NCBI GenBank assembly: GCA_024666565.1
Contig: CP088295.1
Location: forward strand, 1,922,001 to 1,986,000
Length of the DNA stretch: 64,000 nucleotides
Direction: 5' to 3'
Source: Svornostia abyssi
Lineage (GTDB): Bacteria; Actinomycetota; Thermoleophilia; Solirubrobacterales; Solirubrobacteraceae
Positions 1-7,644 of this stretch are shown here, in pieces. Numbering within the stretch: position 1 is the stretch's first letter; the number at the start of each line of letters is the position of its first letter. Under the pieces are notes generated by a model. The model ran no database searches. It was given only the letters and a program-made list of their open reading frames with translations, and was not told the origin of the DNA. Position numbers and translations under genes: made by a program.

Positions 1-1539
1 GACTCGATGCGGCGCATCCCGGCGCCGGGCCGGAAGAACGGCGTGCTCAGCGCCCTGCGCAGCCTCGACGACCTCGCCGGGGATGAAGACGGGTGGGGCA
101 TCACGTATTCGGGTGGGCAGAACGAGTCGGTGAAGAGCCTCATCCGGCTGCGCGACTTCCAGCGCCTGCCGAACCCCAACCAGCTGGCCAACCCCGCCGA
201 TGTCGTCAAGGCGGTGCAGACGATCTTCGGAGGCCTCGCGCAGCCGACGACGTGGAACCGGACGATCGAGCTCGCGTGGTTCGCCGCGCGGGTCGCCGCG
301 TTCGTGACGGCGTGCGACGAGCGCCGCAAGGGGCCGTGGGACGACCTCTCGTGGTGGAAGTTCATGCGTGCCGACGGCCGCTCGACGTGGTTCAAGGACA
401 ACCTCGTCAAGGGGACCACGATGGGCCTCGTGGCGGTCAAGCCCGAGGTCTGCTCCGTCTCGTCCGGCGGCAACATCATGGATGCGTTCCTGTGGAACCT
501 CATGGGCTACGACGCGGGCCCGCTCACGGCGTACGCGCTGCGGTTCCTCGACGGGCCGACCACCGAGGTGTGGATCGACCCGTGGGTCGCGTACCTGCAG
601 TCACGCGGCGTGCGGTTCCACACCGGCCAGGCGCTGACGGGCGTGAACCTCAGCGGCGGCCGCGTGCAGAGCGCGAACGTCGTCGACGGTTCGGGCACAC
701 GGCGGCAGGTCGACGCGGACTGGTACATCGCCGCGGTGCCGGTGGACAAGCTCCGCCCGATGCTCACCACCCCGGAGGTGCTGGCGCACGACCCGTCGCT
801 GGAGCTCATGAACGAGCTGCACGTCGACTGGATGAACGGCATGCAGATCTACCTGAAGAAGCCGGCGCGGGCCGCCGCGTCGCTCGTCGGCATCTTCGAT
901 CACCAGTGGACGATCAGCGCGGTGCTCCAGGAGCAACTGTGGCGCCGCAACGTCTCCAAGGAGTTCGGCGACGGCTCGGTGAAGGGCATCGTCTCGATCG
1001 ACATCTCGACGTGGGACCGCCCTGGCATGCTCACGACGAAGAAGGCCGCGCGGGACTGCACCAAGGAGGAGATCTTCCGCGAGGTGTGGGCGGTGCTCAA
1101 GCAGCGGGTCAAGCACGACCCGGCGTTCCGCGACGACAACGTCCATTCGTGGGCGCTCGACCCGGCGCTGAAGTTCGGCTCGTCCGGCGTGGTCTCCAAC
1201 GAGGAGACGCTGACCGTGCAGACGGTCGGCACGTGGAAGAAGCGCCCGAAGGGCCCGACGGCGATCCCGAACCTGTTCCTCTCAGGCGACTGGATCCGGG
1301 TGACGGCGAACGTCTGCAGCATGGAGGCCGCCAACCAGGGCGGCCGTCAGACCGCGATGGCCGTGCTGGAGGCCGCGGGCGGCGATCCGTCGGACGTGTT
1401 CATCAAGAACGCGATCGCGACGCCGCCGGCCATCGAGAAGCTCAAGCAGGAGGACAAGAAGCGGTTCGACAAGGGTCTGCCGAACGTCCTCGACGCCGCG
1501 GTCCGCGGGCCGAGCATCAAGCTGCCGAAGCTGTTCTAA
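1..1539 (+). CDS. FAD-dependent oxidoreductase (amine-oxidase/phytoene-desaturase-like), 5' truncated by window
   Basis: The reading frame is open from base 1, so the true start and the N-terminal GxGxxG dinucleotide-binding motif lie upstream of the window. The visible 512 residues resemble the hydroxysqualene dehydroxylase/carotenoid desaturase group. A mid-section (DGPTTEVWIDPWVAYLQSRG, about residues 180-200) fits the substrate-domain turn of that group. The C-terminal stretch LFLSGDWI...SMEAANQGGRQTA is the usual flavin-contacting end motif. The likely role is a flavin-dependent desaturation or dehydrogenation of an isoprenoid or amine substrate. The substrate cannot be read from the sequence. 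The gene belongs to the chromosomal flank, outside the island. Confidence 0.75.
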   Translation, partial: DSMRRIPAPGRKNGVLSALRSLDDLAGDEDGWGITYSGGQNESVKSLIRLRDFQRLPNPNQLANPADVVKAVQTIFGGLAQPTTWNRTIELAWFAARVAAFVTACDERRKGPWDDLSWWKFMRADGRSTWFKDNLVKGTTMGLVAVKPEVCSVSSGGNIMDAFLWNLMGYDAGPLTAYALRFLDGPTTEVWIDPWVAYLQSRGVRFHTGQALTGVNLSGGRVQSANVVDGSGTRRQVDADWYIAAVPVDKLRPMLTTPEVLAHDPSLELMNELHVDWMNGMQIYLKKPARAAASLVGIFDHQWTISAVLQEQLWRRNVSKEFGDGSVKGIVSIDISTWDRPGMLTTKKAARDCTKEEIFREVWAVLKQRVKHDPAFRDDNVHSWALDPALKFGSSGVVSNEETLTVQTVGTWKKRPKGPTAIPNLFLSGDWIRVTANVCSMEAANQGGRQTAMAVLEAAGGDPSDVFIKNAIATPPAIEKLKQEDKKRFDKGLPNVLDAAVRGPSIKLPKLF

Positions 1540-1584
1540 GGGCAGGAGGCAGGATGGCGGGGGCGTTTGGACAGGGCGCCCCCG

Positions 1585-2079
1585 TCAGGCCTCCGGCGGC
1601 GTGCCGTGGCGCAGCGGGATGGTCGTGCGCCCGTTGCACCGCTCGATCGTGCCACCGACGGTCATGCGGATCTTCAGCTTGGCCTGGCGGCCGCGGAAGT
1701 CCATCGTCGTGGTCACAGACCCGGAGCGGCCGTCGGACGCCTCGTCGTAGGTCTGCGTCAGCACGAGTCCGGCGGGGATCCGCTGCCGGCGGGGGAACGC
1801 CTTGCCGCCGGTGAACGCGCGGTCGTAGGTCTCGCGGGTCTCGCGGTTGTAACAGGCCACGAGCACCGTGTAGCTCACGGCGCTGACGACGCGCGAGCGG
1901 AGCTTGAAGAGCCCGAGCTCGTCGGTCGGGGCGCAGCCCAGCTCGGGCTCGCAGGCCTGGCTGGTGATCGTGCCGCCCCAGGAGCCGTCGCGGGGGATGA
2001 CGGCTGCGGTGGCGGGCGTGGCGCCGACTGCGGTCAGCGCGAGGGCGGCGGTGATGATGTGACGTCGGCGGCTCGACAT
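1585..2079 (-). CDS. small exported protein, unknown function
   Basis: This encodes 164 residues. The ATG at 2079 was chosen because a classic signal peptide follows it: SSRRRH, then a hydrophobic Ala/Leu/Thr run ending near ATPATAA. The frame runs further upstream but has low-complexity arginine/serine composition there. The mature part has paired cysteines (QACEPELGC, ACYNRE, IERCNG) that could form disulfides, and a C-terminal beta-rich stretch. It is convergent with the oxidoreductase and lies downstream of another small exported protein on the same strand, 37 bases apart, so the two may be co-transcribed. No family is recognised. Confidence 0.6.
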   Translation of the reverse strand: MSSRRRHIITAALALTAVGATPATAAVIPRDGSWGGTITSQACEPELGCAPTDELGLFKLRSRVVSAVSYTVLVACYNRETRETYDRAFTGGKAFPRRQRIPAGLVLTQTYDEASDGRSGSVTTTMDFRGRQAKLKIRMTVGGTIERCNGRTTIPLRHGTPPEA

Positions 2080-2116
2080 GGCCGTCTTGGTGTCGGCAGC
2101 CGCGGGCCGCTGCTTG

Positions 2117-2563
2117 TCAGAAACTCGAGTCGAATGGGATGAACGTCGAGGCGTACACGATCTGTGTGATGTTCGGCACCTGCCGGGGGGTGCTCCGCGC
2201 CTCGTGCTTCGGTTCACGCTCGAGCTTGCCCTTCGTCCGCAGCGTCTTCGTCGCCGGGTCGTAGTCGAACGACCGGACGCGGACCGCGTGGCGGCCGACC
2301 CGGGCGTGCAGCTCATGCGGCGTGCGGCGGAAGCGCTGCTCGAACGCCTCGAGCTTGATCTTGCAGCCGGTCTCCTCCTCCAGTTCGTGGAGTGCGGCCT
2401 CCGGCTCGACACCGCGGACGACGAGCTCGCGGATCCCGCCCTTCTGTTCCTTGACGAACGACGTCGTCCCGGCGGCGCGGACGATGTGGCCGTCATCGAC
2501 CTTGGGGACGCAGGCGGGGGTCGCGGTCATGAGGACGGCGGCAGCGAGGGCAGACAGGGCCAT
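2117..2563 (-). CDS. small exported protein, unknown function
   Basis: This encodes 148 residues. The start at 2563 is preferred because MALSALAAAVLMTATPACVPK gives a short signal peptide. The cysteine after ATPA could even be lipidated, although the lipobox is imperfect. Upstream in-frame sequence would overlap the divergent gene at 2632. The mature part has a charged region with LHELEEETGCKIKLEAFEQRF (about residues 60-80), likely helical, and ends in a beta-like QIVYASTFIPFDSSF. No domain is recognised. It probably shares a transcript with the exported protein downstream. Confidence 0.55.
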   Translation of the reverse strand: MALSALAAAVLMTATPACVPKVDDGHIVRAAGTTSFVKEQKGGIRELVVRGVEPEAALHELEEETGCKIKLEAFEQRFRRTPHELHARVGRHAVRVRSFDYDPATKTLRTKGKLEREPKHEARSTPRQVPNITQIVYASTFIPFDSSF

Positions 2564-2631
2564 GGCCCGGTCGTCGGTTGCGGTGGTGCCGGCCTTGAGT
2601 TTGGGGGGCCAGAACCTGGGATGCTGGACCC

Positions 2632-3024
2632 ATGCGTGATGTGAGCATCGACTGGTCGACGGCACACGTCACCGCGGACGCCGTGCTGACGGTGGGCCTC
2701 GACGCCAATGCCGCGGCTCCGTGGGTCGCGGAGTTCGAGCGCCTGGCGGCGTCGTGGGGGAGCGAGGGCCGAGGGCAGACCTGGAACGCCGTCGAACTCG
2801 GGGGCGATCACCGCACCGTCACGGTACGCGGCCTCGACCTCGACGCCGAGCCGGACGGACTGCAGCGGTACCTCAGCGACCTCGTCCGGACCGCCAACGA
2901 GGGGTCGCATCACGAGCGCGCTCGCGCGGAGCAGGACGCGGACGACGCGATGGGGCGCCACGCCGCCCGCGAGGCGGATGCGGTGCGGCTCACCGAGGCG
3001 TTCCGCCGGGCACCGGCCGGCTGA
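2632..3024 (+). CDS. hypothetical protein
   Basis: This encodes 130 residues, soluble and acidic, with no signal peptide or membrane segment. The N-terminal half (WSTAHVTADAVLTVGLDANA) alternates like a beta/alpha fold. The C-terminal 50 residues are rich in Arg, Ala, Asp and Glu, and likely form one long helix. It is divergent from the exported protein at 2563, with about 68 bases between starts. The family is unknown. Codon usage matches its neighbours, which supports it as a real gene. Confidence 0.55.
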   Translation: MRDVSIDWSTAHVTADAVLTVGLDANAAAPWVAEFERLAASWGSEGRGQTWNAVELGGDHRTVTVRGLDLDAEPDGLQRYLSDLVRTANEGSHHERARAEQDADDAMGRHAAREADAVRLTEAFRRAPAG

Positions 3025-3102
3025 GCCTCGCACCGCGACGGGTGCCCCCGGTCACACCGTTCGGCCGTCGCGGGAACGGCGGCTGCCGGTGATCGTCACG
3101 GC

Positions 3103-3894
3103 ATGTCCCACCCTCGCCTCCGCCGGATACTGGTCGCCGCCACCACCGCGGCCGCGCTCACTGCCGCCCCCGCGCCGGCCGACGCCGCGAAGCTGATCGC
3201 GCCGCTCGACGTGCGCGTGGTCGCGGAGGTTCGTCCCGGCTCGGTCTTGAACGGTTCGTGGAACGCCTACTCGACCGAGGAGGGCGGGAGCTGGATCGGC
3301 GCCAATCTGAAGCTGCAGGAGACCTGGCAGCGCGGGGCACCTCGACCGGTACGCATCCGCGGGAAGGCTGAGGGTGGCCCCTCGCGCGTGCACTACGTGA
3401 AGGTGCGCTACCTCAAGCGGCGTGTCGGCGAGGGTGTGCTGACCGAGGAACGCCCCGACGGCGACACCGCCCCGCCCATCGTGCTGCAGTGCTCGGCGTC
3501 GGGCAGCGACGGGCCGGGGCAGCCGATCACGACCGACGAGGAGGCGGCGATGCAGGTCGTCGACCAGCCGGCCCGCAACCGGGTCATCGTGCGCGGGCCG
3601 GGCATCGCGTTCTTCGGCCCGCAGTGCCGGCCGCCGGGCCAGGAGCTGCCGGTGCGCGGCGTGGGGGTCCACCCGCCGGACGCCAAGCGACCGTGGATCC
3701 CGCGCGGCGCTCAGACACCGTGGGAGTTCACGGTGCCCCGCGCGGAGTTCGCGGCCGGCGGCACGTTCCGCTTCCGCGGCTCGTACAGCTTCGCGTTCCC
3801 GATCGAGCAGTTCACCACCGGTGACGTGTTCGGCACGGCGCTCACGACGGGCAAGGTCGCCGTCGATCTGAAGGTGCGCCGCGCGCGGGGTTGA
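3103..3894 (+). CDS. exported protein, unknown function
   Basis: This encodes 263 residues with a clear signal peptide: MSHPRLRRILVAATTAAALT, then an Ala/Pro-rich cleavage region ending APADAA. The mature chain is beta-rich and has two cysteines (VLQCSASG and GPQCRPPG) about 40 residues apart that could pair. No catalytic motif is visible. It is followed by strong dyad symmetry at 3907-3954 that probably ends its transcript. Confidence 0.65.
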   Translation: MSHPRLRRILVAATTAAALTAAPAPADAAKLIAPLDVRVVAEVRPGSVLNGSWNAYSTEEGGSWIGANLKLQETWQRGAPRPVRIRGKAEGGPSRVHYVKVRYLKRRVGEGVLTEERPDGDTAPPIVLQCSASGSDGPGQPITTDEEAAMQVVDQPARNRVIVRGPGIAFFGPQCRPPGQELPVRGVGVHPPDAKRPWIPRGAQTPWEFTVPRAEFAAGGTFRFRGSYSFAFPIEQFTTGDVFGTALTTGKVAVDLKVRRARG

Positions 3895-3906
3895 CCGTGC
3901 CCGCGG

Positions 3907-3954
3907 CGCGTTTGCGTTCGCCATGAACGCAAAACGCGCCCCACGTGGGGCGCG
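3907..3954. terminator. bidirectional terminator between convergent genes
   Basis: Two adjacent inverted repeats lie here. The first pairs GCGTTTGCGTTC with GAACGCAAAACGC. The second is CGCGCCCC-ACGT-GGGGCGCG at 3935-3954. Read on the minus strand the second hairpin is followed by TTTT, as expected for an intrinsic terminator of the gene at 3959-4213. The first could serve the plus-strand gene ending at 3894. Confidence 0.7.
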
Positions 3955-3958
3955 GACG

Positions 3959-4213
3959 TCAAACGCTGGCGCGTGCTGCGGTAGCGCGTCGGATCGACTC
4001 CACCAGCGCGCCTCCGCCGAGCACGATCGCCCAACCCCATGCGCTGCCCTCGGCGAGCACCCAGGCGCCGACCAGCACGGTGGCGATCAGCGCGCCGCCG
4101 AGTGCGCGCCCGGTCCGTGTTCGCTCGCCGCGGAGATGCGCGTCCCAGAGCACGACGGCGAAGGCGGCGACGATCAGGGCGAGCGCGAAGATCTGCCACG
4201 CGACGTTGAGCAC
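3959..4213 (-). CDS. two-helix membrane protein
   Basis: This encodes 84 residues. The GTG at 4213 (VLNVAWQIFALALIVAAFAV) is taken as the start because any longer version would run into the tRNA gene. It has two hydrophobic segments (about residues 3-22 and 40-66) separated by a short Arg-rich loop (HLRGERTRTGR). This looks like a small integral membrane protein of unknown role. It is the last chromosomal gene before the island. Confidence 0.55.
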   Translation of the reverse strand: MLNVAWQIFALALIVAAFAVVLWDAHLRGERTRTGRALGGALIATVLVGAWVLAEGSAWGWAIVLGGGALVESIRRATAARASV

Positions 4214-4294
4214 GCGGCCAGGGTAGGCGCGCCGGCGCTCGGTGTCGAGCGACGGAGAGCCGAGACCCGCCGGAGCGGGCCTCAGACGGGAAGA

Positions 4295-4366
4295 TGGGCG
4301 CGGCGGGTTTCGAACCTGCGACCTCTCGCGTGTGAAGCGAGCGCTCTCCCACTGAGCTACGCGCCC
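4295..4366 (-). tRNA. tRNA-Val, anticodon CAC
   Basis: On the minus strand it folds as a cloverleaf: acceptor GGGCGCG/CGCGCCC, D arm GCTC/GAGC, anticodon stem CTCGC/GCGAG with loop TTCACAC (anticodon CAC, valine GTG codons), and T loop TTCGAAA. The T stem GCAGG/CCCGC has one A-C mismatch. No CCA is encoded. Its 5' half, through the anticodon stem, lies within the island's attachment repeat, so the bases upstream of the mature 5' end are now island DNA. Confidence 0.9.
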
Positions 4367-4367
4367 T
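4327..4367. repeat. attL: 41-bp direct repeat within tRNA-Val
   Basis: This is identical to 49169-49209. It covers the tRNA from its first base through the 3' side of the anticodon stem. The sequences diverge immediately outside (T against C on the left, T against C on the right), which fixes the limits. Here it is part of the intact tRNA. Confidence 0.9.
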
Positions 4368-5087
4368 TTGCCCTGCAAATCCGCACTGTTTGTGGGTTTG
4401 CTTGACGGTTGGGTCTCCCTCTGCCTACCCCCTGATATCCCTGGGTTTCAGGAATGGTTCCTGATTCCGGGCGAAGGAAGCTTGAGGAAGTCTGAGGAGG
4501 ATAGCTCGCGAGCGATCGGCCGCGTCCGCATCTCGTCTTCGGTGGCATTGAGACGTCGGTCGCCCTAGGGCAGGAACGCCAGTGTCAGTGACGCGCCGGG
4601 CTCGGCGTGTCCCGGGCAGCGGTGCCGACGATCGCCGCGGGTAGTTGTCGCGGCCCAAAGTCCGACGCGCGGGCCGCCCGCGAGGATCGCCGGTTGACCC
4701 GTGTAGTGCGTCTTTCGCTGTCGACGTTTGCGGGTGAGTGGCCCCCGCCGGTGTTGGTGATCGAGTTGCGGTCAAGGGTCCGGGAGGTCGAGGTTCGCGT
4801 GCTCAACAGTGCTGGTATCCGGGAAGGGCCGCTACACGGCGCTCCACCTACCGCGAATCTCTGCCGACCGGACTTGTGGCAGGTTGCCAGCATGTAAGCA
4901 GGCGGCCTCACTACTTGACGCTTACGGGCGCCACCATTGAGTACCGCCTCCGGTCGTGCAAGTCCGTAGGGCAACGGGCTGAAAGCCGCACAGGTTCTCG
5001 CGACCGTATCTCCCGAATCTCACTATTGACGTATGGCTACGCGAGATGCGACAGTCCGGATTCTGCAGGCCGCGAAGGAACTGAGGA
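4368..5087. other. 720-base stretch with no convincing gene at the island's left end
   Basis: It contains the likely integrase arm site CCCTGCAAATCCG at 4371-4383. No open frame here shows signal peptide, domain or good codon usage. Two TTGACG hexamers (about 4915 and 5026) could be -35 boxes for the downstream operon, but no good -10 was seen at the right spacing. Confidence 0.5.
4371..4383 (+). repeat. candidate integrase arm-type site, left copy
   Basis: CCCTGCAAATCCG lies 3 bases outside attL. The same 13-mer occurs inverted at 49137-49149, 19 bases from attR. In the circular form the two would flank the attachment site in inverted orientation, as arm sites do. Confidence 0.5.
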
Positions 5088-6362
5088 GTGTCGACTTTGG
5101 AGAGCATCGCCGGCTTCACCGACCGGTACGCAGGTGAGTTGCGTCGCCGCCGCTACCTCGCCGCCTCGTTTGCTCGCGTGGCCGAGAGCTTTGGGTTCGA
5201 ACCGCTGGAGGTTCCGGTCGTCGAGAATGCCGATGCGTACGACGAGCGCGTGGTGGGCCTCTCGCCCTGGCCCGAATGGAATCCTAAAGGCGTTTTCGAG
5301 CTCGCGATTCCACGCTACGTTGATGCCTACGACGACGAGGACGGCGCCGATCGCGCGGTCCTGATCCCAGAAGGGACGCTCTCCGTCACTCGATGGCTCG
5401 CGGCTGAGCTGAGAGGCACAAGCGATCCCGCGAACGCGGACGGCCTGCCGCGGAAGATCTACTACGAGGTGGCGTGCTACCGGAACGAGCTGCTGTCGAC
5501 GCTGAGCCCGCAGAAGGGCCGGCAGTTCACTCAGTTCGGGATTGAGGTTCTGGGGAGTGGCGACATCCTTAGCGAGCTTGAGACGATCTCGATCGCAGCG
5601 GAGGGGCTGAGGAGCATAGGAGTCAGCGATGCTGCCATCGCGTTCCGAATCAGCTCGAACGCGTTGTTCTCGGGCTTGGCCGCCGAGTCGGGGCTGGACC
5701 ATCCGTCGAGCATCGAGTTGAAGGAAGCCCTAGACACGATCGCCGAATGCAAGGCAGGCAAACGCGCGGAGCGCCTTGAAGGCACTGTGCGTGAGCTGCT
5801 GAACCTCCTTGAGGCGTGCAACGTCTCAAGCGAGAGCCTCGCACTCTGGCAGTACATCGTCGACCGGCCCTTCGGGCCAGTCACAGATCGTGACCGTTTG
5901 CGGCTTGGTGACGCGCACGCGGAGCATCTCGACCGTATCGATCAGATTGCCAGGGCGGTAGCGGAGCTCGGGGTTCGGGTTGACGTTGACTTTTGCGTGG
6001 TCCGCTCGCACGAGTACTACACCGGGGTGACCTTCGAGATCGACTTGGTCTCGGACAGCGGTGAGCGCGCAGTGGAGGTTGGCGGCGGCGGGCGTTATGA
6101 CCGGCTTATGGGCAACTTCCTTCAGGACGCTCCAGGGGCCGTGGTGCCGTGTTCGGGCTATGCCTTCGGCCTGGAACGCCTAAGTCATGCGCTGCAAGCG
6201 GCGGAGCAGTTCGCGCACGCGGTCGCCGGCGTTCACCTGGAGGACGAACCCGCGCCCCACTTAGACTTGAATGAGTCCACGCCGTCGGCCTATATCGCCA
6301 GCGTGAACGACCAGCGCGAGCGCCGTCTGCTGGAGCGGGTGTCGGTCAAGCTGCCTCGCTGA
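5088..6362 (+). CDS. class II aminoacyl-tRNA-synthetase core protein, HisRS/HisZ-like
   Basis: This encodes 424 residues. The catalytic core of a histidyl-tRNA-synthetase paralogue is present: motif-2-like CYRNE followed by SPQKGRQFTQFGIEVLG (about residues 125-150), a RSHEYYTGVTFEI segment equivalent to the HisA motif, and the motif-3-like GYAFGLERL. It stops without a C-terminal anticodon-binding domain, like the HisZ regulatory subunit of short-form HisG. No hisG is present, however, and a second, full HisRS-like gene follows 16 bases later. GTG 5088 is the chosen start, with AAGGAA 7 bases upstream. A TTG at 5097, 8 bases after GAGGAG, is also possible. It probably forms a heteromer with the next protein that activates an amino acid. 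The substrate is unknown. Confidence 0.8.
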   Translation: MSTLESIAGFTDRYAGELRRRRYLAASFARVAESFGFEPLEVPVVENADAYDERVVGLSPWPEWNPKGVFELAIPRYVDAYDDEDGADRAVLIPEGTLSVTRWLAAELRGTSDPANADGLPRKIYYEVACYRNELLSTLSPQKGRQFTQFGIEVLGSGDILSELETISIAAEGLRSIGVSDAAIAFRISSNALFSGLAAESGLDHPSSIELKEALDTIAECKAGKRAERLEGTVRELLNLLEACNVSSESLALWQYIVDRPFGPVTDRDRLRLGDAHAEHLDRIDQIARAVAELGVRVDVDFCVVRSHEYYTGVTFEIDLVSDSGERAVEVGGGGRYDRLMGNFLQDAPGAVVPCSGYAFGLERLSHALQAAEQFAHAVAGVHLEDEPAPHLDLNESTPSAYIASVNDQRERRLLERVSVKLPR

Positions 6363-6378
6363 ATGGCAAGATGAGCCA

Positions 6379-7641
6379 GTGAGCAAAACGGTTTCCCCTG
6401 CACGAGGGTTTCGCGACTACCCGGCCGCACTGACGATGCGCCGCGAGGCATTGCTGCGAACGATCCGCGGTGTATACGCGGAGCATGGGTTTACGGAGAT
6501 CGCCACACCCGTCGTTGAGCCCATTGAGAGGTTGCGGGACAGCGACGGTGGTGAGAACGTCGGGATGATCTTCGAGATCCAGCGTCGCGGTATCGGCCTC
6601 GACGAGCTGAGATCGGCGGCCAGTCCCCATGATCTCAACGACCTAGGCTTGAGATACGACTTGACGGTCCCGCTCGCGCGGTTCTACGCGACGGAGCACT
6701 CTCGCCTTCCGCACGTTGCCCGGCTCATTCAGATCGGGCCTGTCTGGCGTGCTGAGAAACCCCAGAAGGGTCGGTATCGGCAGTTCACGCAATGCGATAT
6801 CGACACGATCGGAGAGCCGGGCACCCTCGCCGAGGTCGAGTTGATCGTGGCGACGTTGCGGGCGCTCAAGGCGATCGGCATCGCCGATGCCGTAGTGCGC
6901 CTCAACGATCGCCGGCTCTTGATCGGGCTATTGCAGAGTTGCGGGATCTCGCCTGACCTTTTTCCGCCCACGCTTGTCATCATCGACAAACTCGACAAGG
7001 TCGGAGTCGAGGGGGTAGGTCTTCAGCTTGAACGCCTCGGAATTGGTCAAGCGGCACGTACGCTGACCCAGCACTTGGCGCGGTTCACCGAGAGTCCAGG
7101 AGACGTAGAGCGGTTCCTGGAGACGATTGGACCAGCTGCTGAGGTTCCGGTAGCGGCTGTCGCGGACCACGAGGCGATCATGAGTTCAGTGGAAGATCTG
7201 GGCTACGGCGCGTCGGTCCGGTTCGATCCGTCCCTCGTGCGAGGTCTCGGCTACTACACCGGCCCAATCTTCGAGATTGAGCACGAGGCCAGCGGCAAGT
7301 CGGTCGGTGGAGGCGGACGCTACGACGGAATGATCGGACGTTTCCTGAAGCGCGACGTCCCAGCCTGCGGGTTCTCGCTCGGATTTGACCGAGTTCTTGA
7401 GATCGCTCCGGAATCGGTCGGACAGGCCGACAAGCGGCTCGCTCTGATCTACCCCAGAGACGCAGCGACCTCAGCGGTGCTCCGGCGGCAGGCAGTTCTG
7501 ATTGACCAAGGGTTCCAGGTCACGCTGATGCCGCGCGCCAAGAACATGAAGCGAGTCTTCGGGGAGGCACGCGCGCTGGGACTGTCCAGCTACACGCTCC
7601 TAGATAGGTCGGAGATTTCCGAGTTGCCGGTGGACTCCTGA
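6379..7641 (+). CDS. histidyl-tRNA-synthetase-like protein with anticodon-binding domain
   Basis: This encodes 420 residues. It shows GFRDYP near the N-terminus (HisRS normally has GTRD), LRYDLTVPLARF, motif 2 VWRAEKPQKGRYRQFTQCDID with the ATP-binding arginine, HisA motif VRGLGYYTGPIFEIEH with its catalytic arginine, glycine-rich SVGGGGRYDGM and motif-3-like GFSLGFDRVLEI. A C-terminal domain resembling the HgbA anticodon-binding fold follows (about residues 335-420). All catalytic residues I can place are kept, so it should form aminoacyl-adenylate. Its presence on a mobile island, paired with a second HisRS-like gene and an amidohydrolase, argues against a plain housekeeping role. It starts with GTG. 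Confidence 0.8.
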   Translation: MSKTVSPARGFRDYPAALTMRREALLRTIRGVYAEHGFTEIATPVVEPIERLRDSDGGENVGMIFEIQRRGIGLDELRSAASPHDLNDLGLRYDLTVPLARFYATEHSRLPHVARLIQIGPVWRAEKPQKGRYRQFTQCDIDTIGEPGTLAEVELIVATLRALKAIGIADAVVRLNDRRLLIGLLQSCGISPDLFPPTLVIIDKLDKVGVEGVGLQLERLGIGQAARTLTQHLARFTESPGDVERFLETIGPAAEVPVAAVADHEAIMSSVEDLGYGASVRFDPSLVRGLGYYTGPIFEIEHEASGKSVGGGGRYDGMIGRFLKRDVPACGFSLGFDRVLEIAPESVGQADKRLALIYPRDAATSAVLRRQAVLIDQGFQVTLMPRAKNMKRVFGEARALGLSSYTLLDRSEISELPVDS

Positions 7642-7644
7642 TCG

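Noticed and set aside
93..1814. 573-codon plus-strand frame at the left edge
   Set aside because: It overlaps the oxidoreductase in another frame and is almost entirely Arg/Ala/Gly/Pro. It is a shadow.
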